From: Actinophytocola sp.
GTDB taxonomy: Bacteria; Actinomycetota; Actinomycetes; Mycobacteriales; Pseudonocardiaceae
NCBI RefSeq assembly: GCF_009379765.1
Contig: NZ_WHTD01000071.1
Coordinates: 1-39,169, forward strand
Length of the DNA: 39,169 bases
Reading direction: 5' to 3'
Positions 17,855 through 26,554 of this stretch are shown here, piece after piece. The position numbers and the translations under genes were made by a program. Positions within the stretch are counted from its first letter, which is position 1. Each line of letters begins with the position of its first letter. A model generated the notes under the pieces. It saw only the letters and a program-made list of their open reading frames with translations, was not told the origin of the DNA and searched no databases.

Positions 17855-19837
17855 CTAGAACGTCAGTTGGACCAGGTTCACCGAGTGCGCGGGGAAGGTC
17901 GCTTTGACCTGCCCGCCGCTCGCGATCAGCTGGCTCTGTCGCAGCGAGACCGCGGTGGGGTTGTCCGGGGAGTTGTAGGACAGCGCCGAGTCCGCGTTGA
18001 GCGTCGTCATGGCGCCGTGCAGCAGTTGGTTGCCACCGGCGGTGAGGGTGGTGGGCACCGCTGCCTGATCGGACTGGTTGACGACCAAGAGCGTGATGCG
18101 GTTGCCGTCGTGGGCGGCGATGGTCTTCAGCACCGGAAGCTGGGTGCCGTCGCGCAGTGCGAGCGTGGGCACCGCGTCGGCTCGCACGGTGACCTGTTGC
18201 TGCCCGCCGAGCGGCCGGAACAGTTGTTCCACATAGGCCGCCGGTTCGGCGATGGTGTCGGGACCCGGCCCGACGATCGCCGAGTTCACGTTGACGTTTC
18301 CGTGCGGCGCGGTGGAACCGAACGGCGAACCGGCGAGCAGGTACTGCTCGGCGAGCGGGACGTCGAGCTCGACCCATTCCCGGAGCAGACCGGCGAGGAG
18401 GAGACTTTGTTGCATGGTGAGGTGGTACTTCGGCTCGAAGGCCGGTGTCGCGCTCTGCAGCTGACCGAACTCGGTGAGCACGATGTCCACTGTGGAGGCG
18501 TTGGGCCCCGCGGCCAGATCGATCTTCTCCCTGAGTTTGCGCACCTGACCCGCCAGGACGTCGGGCATGGCAAGCAGTTCCTGGTAGTACTCCGATTCGG
18601 GGAGGTCGTTGGGGATCTCGCCCTTGGCCCTGCTGTTCCCGGGGCGGACGTAGGGATGGGTCGACACGCAGTCGTAGGGGTAGTCCGAGCCGAGGTTCTG
18701 GAAGTAGGCGCCACCCGCGGTCGGGTCGCTTGACGAACCGAGGCACACCTTGATGTCCGGGTTCACGTCCTTCATCGCACGGTAGAAGTCCACGAACCCG
18801 GGGTGGGGTCCCGAGTCGTAGCTGGCCGTGATCGGGGCTCCCTCCGGCGGGATGGCGCCGTGCACGCCGTCGCCGAAGACGATCCGGCCGGAAGCGGCGT
18901 CGAGGCGGTACACCGTCGCGGCCGCGGCGGCGTCGTCCAAAGTGGACACATCGGTCCACGGCCGGCCGCCGACGGCGAGGGTGAGGCTCGACGGCACCAC
19001 CGGCGCGAAGGTGACGAACTTCTCCTGCCCTGGCAGGCCAGTGCTGTGTGACGCGGAATGGTCGGCCCCGTCCCCGACGGGCTCGTCGGTGAACCGGGTG
19101 GTGCCGCCGAAGTCGTACAGGCACGCCTTCACGTTGTCGATCGGGCAGTTGTCGTTGGCGTAGGACACGAGCTGTCCGCCCAGCCACCCGGCGTTGCTCC
19201 GCGTGTTGACCTCGTTGCCGACCTCCCACCACGGGATGTCGTACGGTGCCGGATGGCCGTTCTTGGCTCGCAAACCCGCCCAGTACCGCGGATCGGCGGG
19301 GTCGGTGACCGGCTGGCTCGGTGCGGGCAGCGTCATGTAGGCCACGTAGCCCCGCGCGTCCTGCAGGGACTCCGAGTGGTTGAGGATCACGTTGCCCGTG
19401 GCGCCGGTGACCTCCATCAGCTTCCCGAACTCGTCCGGCCCGAGCTGTGACTGCTGCGAGCCGCTGCCGAAGAAGGTGTTCGGCTGGCGGCCCTCCAGCG
19501 GCCCGATCGCCCGCTTCCAGTGGTAGAAGGACGCCAGCGTGCCGCCGGGGAAGCGCTGGGCGCCGAACCCGACGTCGCGCACCTGGTTGAGGAAACGCGG
19601 GTAGAACAGTGTGGTCCCCGGCTTCATGAAGTCGGACTGGGCGTTCCAGCCCACGTTCGAGCCGAACACCTCCGGGTCGATGAACCGGATCGGGCTGCCG
19701 AGGTCGATCCGGAGGCTGGCCTGCTCACCGGCACGCGCCGGAGCAGGCGCGCCGACGAAGGTGGTGAGCACGACGCTCAACGCGACACCGACGGCGAGCA
19801 CCGCGACGCGCGGGCGGGGTTGGCGAGGCAACACCAT
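17855..19837 (-). CDS. Secreted clan GH-A glycosidase, GH51-like, with inserted beta domain
   Basis: 660 aa with a Sec signal peptide ending near residue 36 (ARA-G). The barrel shows RFPGGT, PWWEVGNEVN with acid/base E209 and VLTEFGQ with nucleophile E456, the layout of GH51/GH79-type enzymes and closest in feel to alpha-L-arabinofuranosidases. Residues about 270-345 are an insertion (VPSSLTLAVGG..., IVFGDGVHG) that looks like a separate beta-sandwich placed between the two catalytic strands. The last 130 residues form the beta-sandwich typical of GH51. GH51 usually has a different sequence around the nucleophile, so the family call is tentative. It follows a GH2 gene by 47 bases in the same unit. 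Confidence 0.75.
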   Translation of the reverse strand: MVLPRQPRPRVAVLAVGVALSVVLTTFVGAPAPARAGEQASLRIDLGSPIRFIDPEVFGSNVGWNAQSDFMKPGTTLFYPRFLNQVRDVGFGAQRFPGGTLASFYHWKRAIGPLEGRQPNTFFGSGSQQSQLGPDEFGKLMEVTGATGNVILNHSESLQDARGYVAYMTLPAPSQPVTDPADPRYWAGLRAKNGHPAPYDIPWWEVGNEVNTRSNAGWLGGQLVSYANDNCPIDNVKACLYDFGGTTRFTDEPVGDGADHSASHSTGLPGQEKFVTFAPVVPSSLTLAVGGRPWTDVSTLDDAAAAATVYRLDAASGRIVFGDGVHGAIPPEGAPITASYDSGPHPGFVDFYRAMKDVNPDIKVCLGSSSDPTAGGAYFQNLGSDYPYDCVSTHPYVRPGNSRAKGEIPNDLPESEYYQELLAMPDVLAGQVRKLREKIDLAAGPNASTVDIVLTEFGQLQSATPAFEPKYHLTMQQSLLLAGLLREWVELDVPLAEQYLLAGSPFGSTAPHGNVNVNSAIVGPGPDTIAEPAAYVEQLFRPLGGQQQVTVRADAVPTLALRDGTQLPVLKTIAAHDGNRITLLVVNQSDQAAVPTTLTAGGNQLLHGAMTTLNADSALSYNSPDNPTAVSLRQSQLIASGGQVKATFPAHSVNLVQLTF

Positions 19838-19884
19838 GGTCCTTCTCCACTCGAGGGGTCGGGGATCGGGTGTCAGGAGAAGAG

Positions 19885-22800
19885 CTACGGGACGAGCTCG
19901 AGCGCGAAGATGTGCACGTTGTGGGAGATGGGGAGGGTGATCGCCTTCAGCTGCTTGCCGTTCGCGGGAGCCGGCAGCGGGACGAAGAACAGGCTCCCTG
20001 AGCCCTGCCGCCTGTCCTTGCGGTAGGTGGCGACCCGTGCCACGAGTTCGTTGTCGGCGGCGGCCACGCTGCTGCGCCAGTAGCTGACCGTCAGGTCGCA
20101 GGTCTGGGCGCTGCCGTCGGTGTACAGGTAGTCCACCGAGGTGTCGCTCTGGGCGTTGACCGACGTGGCGAGCACGGCGAGCTGGCGGGTCGCCGCGGGC
20201 ACCGCGATGATCTGGGCCGCTGTCACGACGTTGTCCTGCTGACCGGGTGGGACGTCGGGCCAGGTGAACGTGAAGCCGTTCCTGGCGACCGTCGCGCCGG
20301 GCGCCAGCCCGGCCGCGACGAGTTCCGCCGAGTCGAAGCTGTCACCGGAGCCGTCGATGGCGCCGCTCAGGCGGGTCGCCGCGTCGGTGATGCCGATGTT
20401 GTTGCGTGCCACGGCGAGCGAGCCGTAGGGGACGAGCAGACGCACATTCCCGTCGGTCACGCCGCGCTGGTCTCCGCCGCGGTACGTCGCCTTGACCGCG
20501 AGGGCCGCCGACGGCGCGGTGGCGCTCTGCGGCACCGTCACCTTCCAGCTGGCCCGCACCGTGGCGCCGCTGCCGAGGTCCCGGAACGTCGTGGCGGTGA
20601 GCGGCTCGGACGGCCAACCGTCGGGCGGGGTGAGCGTCAGCGTCGCCTGGCCGAGGTCCGGGAGCCCGCTGTTGACGAAGGTCGCGGACACCGTGGCGAC
20701 GTCGCCTTCGGTGACGATCCCGGTGTCAGAGCGCGCCTGTAGGGAGCCGGACAGCGCGGGCCTGCCCCCGGGTGTCTGCTGTCGCACCAGCACCCGCGCG
20801 CTCGCGGTGCCCAATACCGGGTGCGTCGCCCGCACGGTGACCTCGCCCGGCGAGTTCGGGATCGTGCGCAGCCACACCGCGCCCGCGCCCCCGGTCGCGG
20901 CGAAGTCGAAGGGGTTGTCCCCCACCAGCGCCAGCGGCCCGTCGACCGCGAGCTCGACCTGTCCGTCGAGGTACGGGCGCGGCGCTCCATGGCGGTCCAC
21001 GGCCCGGAACTTGAGCCGGGTCATGTCCACGCCGTCACCCAGCAGCTCGGCGTCGTCCACCACGAGGGCAAGGCGGTCGGTCGAGGTGTCCGAGGACAAC
21101 GACACCGACGCCACCTTGGTCGACCCGAGGTAGCCGTCGATGCGCAGCTCCGGCCGCTTCGATCCGTCCACGGTGGTCAGGTCGACGAACGTGGGCGGAT
21201 AGCGGAGGTGACCGTAGTTCGCCGTGTCCGGAGTGCCGGTCGCGTGGTGCTCGCCGCCGACGAACAGCTCCAGCCGATCGAGGTTCGAGCAGATCATCGC
21301 GCTGCTCAACGAGGTCACCGGCGACGTGGGGCCGAAGTCCCAGTAGAACGCGGGCGCGATCACCGGGCGAACCCGCGGATCGACCTGCGCCTCGTAGATC
21401 GCCGCGCCCGGCTTGCGTATGCGGAAAAGGTCGACGACGCCGGTGTACTTGACGCCCATGAACTGGTTGCCGTTGCCGGACGGGTAGTCGAATCCGGTCC
21501 AGGCGAGCAGCCCGCAGTAGCGGTCGTCCGACGCGGAGGTGTCGTGCGCTCGCGCGTGCGCGGTGGCCTGGCCCTGCTGGACGTCCTGGGCGTCGGTCCG
21601 GCGGTAGTAGAAGGACGGGCCCGACAACGTACCCACCGTCTCGCTGACCATGTACGGCCGATCGGTCCGTGGCGGCAGGAGCGCGGGCTGCCTGCGGCCG
21701 TCCGGGCCGGTGGTGTGCGCGTAGTCGTTCTGCGCGAACACGTCCTGGACGTAGTCGGGCGTGTCGTGCTTGCCGCTCATCGCCCCCACGGTCGGGCGGG
21801 ACCCGTCGAGGGCGTGCGCGAGGTCACGGGTTCTGGTGTAGAACGGCACGTTGTTGCTCGTCTCGTTCAGCCGAGCGCCCCAGATGATCACCGACGGCCG
21901 GTTGCGATCCCTGCGCACCATGTCGCCCACATCGCGGTAGACCAGGTCCAGATAGGCGTCGTCGCCGAGGTAGCCCCACCCAGGCGCCTCTTCCCACACC
22001 ATCAGCCCCAGTTCGTCGCAGGCGTCGAGGAAGGCATCCGAGTGCGGGTAGTGCGCGCAGCGCACCATGTTGCAGTTCAGCTCGCGGCGCAGGATCTCGG
22101 CATCACGACGCTGCACGCGAGCCGACATCGCGCCGCCGGTGAAGGGGTAGAACTGGTGCCGGTTGACGCCGAACAGCTTCACCCGCTCGCCGTTGAGGAA
22201 GAACCCGTCCTTGCGGAAGGTCGCGTCGCGGAACCCGACCCTGGTGCGGTGGTCGTGCAGCGGCAGGCCGTCGACGAGCAAGGTCGTGACGACGTCGTAC
22301 AACCGCGGCTCGTCCAGACCCCACAGCCGCACGTCGGCGAGCCCGGTGAGGGTGACCGTGGCGACGGTCCGGCCTGGCCCGCCGATCGACAGCGGCGCCG
22401 TCTCGGTCGCGACGACGCGCTCGCCGTCACGAAGCTCGACCTTGACGGTGGCGCGTCCCTGCGGCACGACCGCCGCGTCGGCCGTGCACTCGACGACCAG
22501 CCGCCGCGCGGCGGCGTCGAGGACGTCGACCGGCTTGGCGAACACGTCGGCGAGGAAGACCTGCGGCACCGCACGCAGGACGACGTCGCGGTAGATCCCG
22601 CCCGGCTGCCAGAAGTCCACCGGGACCGGGTTCTCTGGCCTGTTGGGTGGCACGTTCAAGCTGGTCCGGGAGTCCACCGTGACCGCGAGCACGTTGCCCG
22701 TGGGCCGAAGGTCGTCGGTGATCTCCACGCTGAACGGCAGGTATCCGCCGGCGTGACCGGGCAGGTCGCGACCGTTCAGTGTGGGCGTCGCCGCGATCAG

Positions 22801-23172
22801 CGCCGCGCCGAAGTCCAGGAACACCCGCATGCCGGTCACGTCGGCAGGCGCGTCGAAGTGCTTGCGGTAGACCCAGACCCGTTCCCAGTCCTGCGGGTCC
22901 CACTTCTGCCACGACAGGTTCGTCACCGTGTTCGGCAGGGTGACGGTCGCGAAGTTGCTGTCGTCGAAGACCGGCTTGGTGCTGCCGGGGCTCTCCTTGC
23001 CGACCAGCCATCCGGCGTTGAACGGCACCACCTTGGCGGCGGGGCCACGCTCGGCCGCCGCCCCGCGTCCGCTGCCGAGGACCGACCACGCCGCGAGGCA
23101 TGCCGTGCCGACCACGGTGGCTCGCAGGAAGCCCCGACGTGGCAGCCCGTTCGTCGCTGCTTGCGTCATCAT
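19885..23172 (-). CDS. Tat-exported GH2 glycosidase, long form (copy A)
   Basis: About 1095 aa. The twin-arginine leader LPRRGFLRAT is nearly the same as that of copy B. GH2 domains follow, with acid/base E437 (ARLNET) and nucleophile E511 (YMVSETVG), then Ig-like domains, a NEW3-like domain and the C-terminal module (nt 19885-about 20436) shared with the GH3 protein. Start choice: a GTG at 23184 overlaps the TGA of copy B (GTGA), but AAAGGA stands just before two ATGs at 23172 and 23169, so I start at 23172. The copies diverge outside the active site, which suggests different substrates or linkages rather than redundancy. Confidence 0.92.
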   Translation of the reverse strand: MMTQAATNGLPRRGFLRATVVGTACLAAWSVLGSGRGAAAERGPAAKVVPFNAGWLVGKESPGSTKPVFDDSNFATVTLPNTVTNLSWQKWDPQDWERVWVYRKHFDAPADVTGMRVFLDFGAALIAATPTLNGRDLPGHAGGYLPFSVEITDDLRPTGNVLAVTVDSRTSLNVPPNRPENPVPVDFWQPGGIYRDVVLRAVPQVFLADVFAKPVDVLDAAARRLVVECTADAAVVPQGRATVKVELRDGERVVATETAPLSIGGPGRTVATVTLTGLADVRLWGLDEPRLYDVVTTLLVDGLPLHDHRTRVGFRDATFRKDGFFLNGERVKLFGVNRHQFYPFTGGAMSARVQRRDAEILRRELNCNMVRCAHYPHSDAFLDACDELGLMVWEEAPGWGYLGDDAYLDLVYRDVGDMVRRDRNRPSVIIWGARLNETSNNVPFYTRTRDLAHALDGSRPTVGAMSGKHDTPDYVQDVFAQNDYAHTTGPDGRRQPALLPPRTDRPYMVSETVGTLSGPSFYYRRTDAQDVQQGQATAHARAHDTSASDDRYCGLLAWTGFDYPSGNGNQFMGVKYTGVVDLFRIRKPGAAIYEAQVDPRVRPVIAPAFYWDFGPTSPVTSLSSAMICSNLDRLELFVGGEHHATGTPDTANYGHLRYPPTFVDLTTVDGSKRPELRIDGYLGSTKVASVSLSSDTSTDRLALVVDDAELLGDGVDMTRLKFRAVDRHGAPRPYLDGQVELAVDGPLALVGDNPFDFAATGGAGAVWLRTIPNSPGEVTVRATHPVLGTASARVLVRQQTPGGRPALSGSLQARSDTGIVTEGDVATVSATFVNSGLPDLGQATLTLTPPDGWPSEPLTATTFRDLGSGATVRASWKVTVPQSATAPSAALAVKATYRGGDQRGVTDGNVRLLVPYGSLAVARNNIGITDAATRLSGAIDGSGDSFDSAELVAAGLAPGATVARNGFTFTWPDVPPGQQDNVVTAAQIIAVPAATRQLAVLATSVNAQSDTSVDYLYTDGSAQTCDLTVSYWRSSVAAADNELVARVATYRKDRRQGSGSLFFVPLPAPANGKQLKAITLPISHNVHIFALELVP

Positions 23173-23180
23173 CGTTCCTT

Positions 23181-26100
23181 TCACGGCCCGATCGCGAGTG
23201 CGAAGACGTGGATGCCGGTGATGCGTCCGGGACCGGTGTCCTCGGACTGCGGAAGCGTCACCGCGGCCACGGTCTTCCCCGGCAGGATCGGCATGGTGGA
23301 GTAGTAGACGCGGACCGTCTGGTCCCGCTGCCCGCGCGGCCTGCCGTCAAGCCCTTGCGAGTTCACGTACGGCATGGAGGCGACGGTCGAGGTGCCGCCG
23401 GTCGGATTCCGCCACCAGTCCCCGACATTGACCTGGAACCCGGTCCTCGACCCGTCGGTGTAGTGCGCGACGAAGCTCCCCGCGACGTTGGAACTGCTTG
23501 CGGCCAAAAGGAAGCCGAGCCTCGTACCCGAACCCGGCAGCAGGATCGGCTGGCCGTTGGCGAGGACGTTGTCCGGCTGTCCGGCGGCCGTGTCCGGCCA
23601 GTGGAAGGTGAGCCCGTCCTGGCTGATGGTGGCGCCTGGTGAGAACCCGGCCGCGCTGAGCGCCTGCCGGGAGTAGCTGTTGCCTATCCCGTCGAAGTTG
23701 GCGGTGTCGACGTCCGCGTCGTCGCTGATGCCTGCGTTGTCACGCGCCTGCGCGACCCCGGCATACGGCAGCAGCACGTCGATTTCCGTTGTGGTGACCA
23801 CGTTCTGCGTGTTCGCGCGGTAGGCGGCCCGCACCGAAACGGGGTGCACCGCCTCCGGCGCGTCAGCGGGAACGCCCACCCGCCAGTCGATCCGGACGGA
23901 CTGCCCGCTGGTGAGGTTGGTGAACGTGGTGGGGGTCGTCGGGTCCGCCGTCCACCCGTCGGGTACCTGGAGGTCCACGGACACCTTGCCGAGCGTGGCG
24001 ATGCCGTTGTTGGTGAACGTGCCCGAAACGTTCGTCGTTGAGCCGGCCTTCACGATGAACGTAACCGCCTGCGCGGCAAGGGTTCCCGACGGCACCGGTG
24101 GACCGCCGGGGGTCGGCTGGCGGACACGGACCTCGGCCGTGGCCGAGCCGAGCGTCGGGGTGCTCGCGCGGAGGGTGACCGTGCCCGGGGAGTAGGGCAC
24201 CGTGCGCAGCCAGACCGCGCCGACGCCACCCGCGTCCGCGAAGGCGAACGGGTTGTCGCCGACGAGGACCGCCGGTCCCGCGAGGGTGAACGCGACCTCG
24301 CCGTCAACGTAGGGACGCGGCGCGCCGTACTTGTCCACCGCCCGGACCACGACCCGGGTGGCGTCGGCGCCATCGGCGACAAGCTCCGCGTCGTCGGCGA
24401 CGAGCGAGAGCCGGTCGGCGGACGGGTCGCAGGAGAAGGTGCGCGAGGCCACCCTGGTGTCGCCGAGGTAGCCGTCGATGCGCAACTCGGGGTGGGCAGC
24501 GCCGTCAACGCCACTGAAGTCCACAAAGGATGGTGGATACCGCAGGCGGCCGTAGTTCGCGGTGTCCGGGGTCGCCGTCGCGAAGTGCGCCCCGCCCACA
24601 TGGACCTCGAGGCGGTCGCAGTTCGAGCAGATCATGGCGGCGCCGAGTCCGGAGACCGGCGAGGTCGGCCCGAAGTCCCAGTAGAAGGCGGGCTGGATCA
24701 CCGGCCGGGTCCTCGGGTCCACCTGCGCCTGGTAGATCGCCGCACCCGGCTTGGGCACCCGGAACAGGTCGACGACACCGGTGTACTTGACCTGCTGGTA
24801 CTGGTTGTTGCCCCCGCCCGCGGGGTAGTCGTAACCGGACCACGCGAGCAGGCCGCCGTAACGGTCGTCGGACGCCGCGAGGTGGTGGACGCGGCCGTGC
24901 GCGGTCGCCTGCCCCTGCTGCACGTCCTGCCCGTCCGTGCGCCGGTAGAACCGCGCGGGACCGGACAAGGTGCCGATGGTCTCGGTGACCAGGTAGGGCA
25001 GGTCGGTGCGCGGCGGCATCAGCTCCGGCCGCTTCATGCCGTCGGGCCCGATGCTGGTGGAGTAGTCGTTCTGACCGAAGACGTCGTGCAGGAAGCCCGT
25101 CGTGCCGTGGCGGTTGGGGTGCATCGCCCCGGAGGTCGGACGGGAGTCGTCCAGGGTGTGCGCCACTTCCTGGGTCTTCGAGTAGAGGGCGTCGTCGTCG
25201 GGTGTCTCGTTCAGCCGCGCGCCCCAGATGATGACCGACGGGTGGTTGCGGTCGCGCCGGACCATGTCGCCAACGTCCCGGACGACCAGGTCCTTCCAGG
25301 CGTTGTCGCCGAGGTAGGTCCACCCGGGTGCTTCGTCCCAGACCAGCAGCCCGAGCTCGTCACAGGCGTCGAGGAACGCGGGCGACTGCGGGTAGTGCGA
25401 GCAGCGCACCATGGTGCAGTTCAGGTCCCTGCGCAGGATCTCCGCATCCTTGCGCTGCACCCGGTCCGGCATGGCTCCCCCGGTGTAGGGGAAGAACTGG
25501 TGCCGGTTGACACCGAAGATCTTGAGGTGGCGCCCGTTGAGGAAGAAGCCGTCCAGCGCGAACCGCGCCTCACGGAAGCCGGTGCGGACCCGGAAGTCGT
25601 GCAACGGGTCGCCGTCGACAAGCAACGTGGTGACGACCTCGTAGAGCTTCGGGTCGTCGACCTCCCAGAGCGTGATGTCGGGCAGCCCCGTCAGCGTCAC
25701 GGTCGCCTCGGCCTGCCCCGGCCCGCCGATCGTCACCGGCGCCGTCGCAGAGGCGACCTTGCGGTCACCGTCGCGCAGGACGACCTGGATCTGGGTGGCG
25801 CCCCGCGGCACGGCGGCGGCGTCCACAGTGCACCGCACGTCGAGTCGTCGCCGTGCGGGGTCGAGGACGTCGACCGGCTTCGCGAACACGTCGGCGAGGA
25901 AGACCGGCGGCACGGCCCGCAGCGCCGCCTGCCGGTAGATCCCGCCGGGTTGCCAGAAGTCGATCGTCCTCGCGGGGATCGGTGCTCGCCGGTTCGGCGG
26001 CACGTTGACGCTGAAGCGCGCGTCGAGCGCGAGGGCGAGCACGTTGCCGCGCGGGGCCACCTGGTCGGTGATCTCGAAGCTGAAGGGCAGGTAGCCCCCT

Positions 26101-26528
26101 CGGTAGCCACCGACGGGCGCCCCGTTCAGCGTGGCCGTCGACTCCGTCAGCGCCCCGTCGAAGTCGAGGAACAGGCGCAGCCCCCGCAGCTCGTCCGGTA
26201 CGTCGAAATGCCGGCGGTAGGCCCACACCTTCTCCCAGGTGGCCGGATCCCACTCCCGCCAGGACAGTTTGGTCACCGTGTGCGGCAGCGTGACCCGGGA
26301 GAACCGACTGTCGTCGAAACCCGGTTGCTCGGCCCCGGCGACGAATTCCCCACCGAACAACCAATCGGTGTTGAACGGCACGACCTTGGCGGCCGGGCCA
26401 AGCTGGGCCGCCGCGGCCACCCCTGAGCGGCCACCGAGCACGGACCACGCGGCGAGGCCCGCGGTACCGGCGGCGGTCGCCCGCAGGAAACCACGCCGTG
26501 GCAACCCGTTCCTAGGCGGTGTAGTCAT
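23181..26528 (-). CDS. Tat-exported GH2 glycosidase, long form (copy B)
   Basis: About 1115 aa from the ATG at 26528 (GGAGAGG 8 bases upstream); a GTG 9 bases earlier overlaps the ribosome binding site and is less likely. The leader LPRRGFLRAT is a Tat signal. The GH2 barrel has acid/base E441 (ARLNET) and nucleophile E516 (YLVTETIG). Ig-like, NEW3-like and the shared C-terminal module (nt 23181-about 23772) follow. The gene lies 26 bases after copy C and overlaps the possible GTG start of copy A. A stretch of about 90 bases (24456-24545) is almost identical to copy C including silent positions. Confidence 0.92.
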   Translation of the reverse strand: MTTPPRNGLPRRGFLRATAAGTAGLAAWSVLGGRSGVAAAAQLGPAAKVVPFNTDWLFGGEFVAGAEQPGFDDSRFSRVTLPHTVTKLSWREWDPATWEKVWAYRRHFDVPDELRGLRLFLDFDGALTESTATLNGAPVGGYRGGYLPFSFEITDQVAPRGNVLALALDARFSVNVPPNRRAPIPARTIDFWQPGGIYRQAALRAVPPVFLADVFAKPVDVLDPARRRLDVRCTVDAAAVPRGATQIQVVLRDGDRKVASATAPVTIGGPGQAEATVTLTGLPDITLWEVDDPKLYEVVTTLLVDGDPLHDFRVRTGFREARFALDGFFLNGRHLKIFGVNRHQFFPYTGGAMPDRVQRKDAEILRRDLNCTMVRCSHYPQSPAFLDACDELGLLVWDEAPGWTYLGDNAWKDLVVRDVGDMVRRDRNHPSVIIWGARLNETPDDDALYSKTQEVAHTLDDSRPTSGAMHPNRHGTTGFLHDVFGQNDYSTSIGPDGMKRPELMPPRTDLPYLVTETIGTLSGPARFYRRTDGQDVQQGQATAHGRVHHLAASDDRYGGLLAWSGYDYPAGGGNNQYQQVKYTGVVDLFRVPKPGAAIYQAQVDPRTRPVIQPAFYWDFGPTSPVSGLGAAMICSNCDRLEVHVGGAHFATATPDTANYGRLRYPPSFVDFSGVDGAAHPELRIDGYLGDTRVASRTFSCDPSADRLSLVADDAELVADGADATRVVVRAVDKYGAPRPYVDGEVAFTLAGPAVLVGDNPFAFADAGGVGAVWLRTVPYSPGTVTLRASTPTLGSATAEVRVRQPTPGGPPVPSGTLAAQAVTFIVKAGSTTNVSGTFTNNGIATLGKVSVDLQVPDGWTADPTTPTTFTNLTSGQSVRIDWRVGVPADAPEAVHPVSVRAAYRANTQNVVTTTEIDVLLPYAGVAQARDNAGISDDADVDTANFDGIGNSYSRQALSAAGFSPGATISQDGLTFHWPDTAAGQPDNVLANGQPILLPGSGTRLGFLLAASSSNVAGSFVAHYTDGSRTGFQVNVGDWWRNPTGGTSTVASMPYVNSQGLDGRPRGQRDQTVRVYYSTMPILPGKTVAAVTLPQSEDTGPGRITGIHVFALAIGP
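24456..24545. repeat. Near-identical 90-bp segment in copies B and C
   Basis: Positions 24456-24545 and 27827-27916 differ at five of about 90 bases by eye. The conservation includes synonymous positions, while flanking parts of the two genes differ more. This marks a recent tandem duplication patch or gene conversion between the two GH2 genes. It codes for the start of the Ig-like region after the barrel. Confidence 0.7.
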
Positions 26529-26554
26529 CGGTGTCACCTCTCCACGCAGCGGGG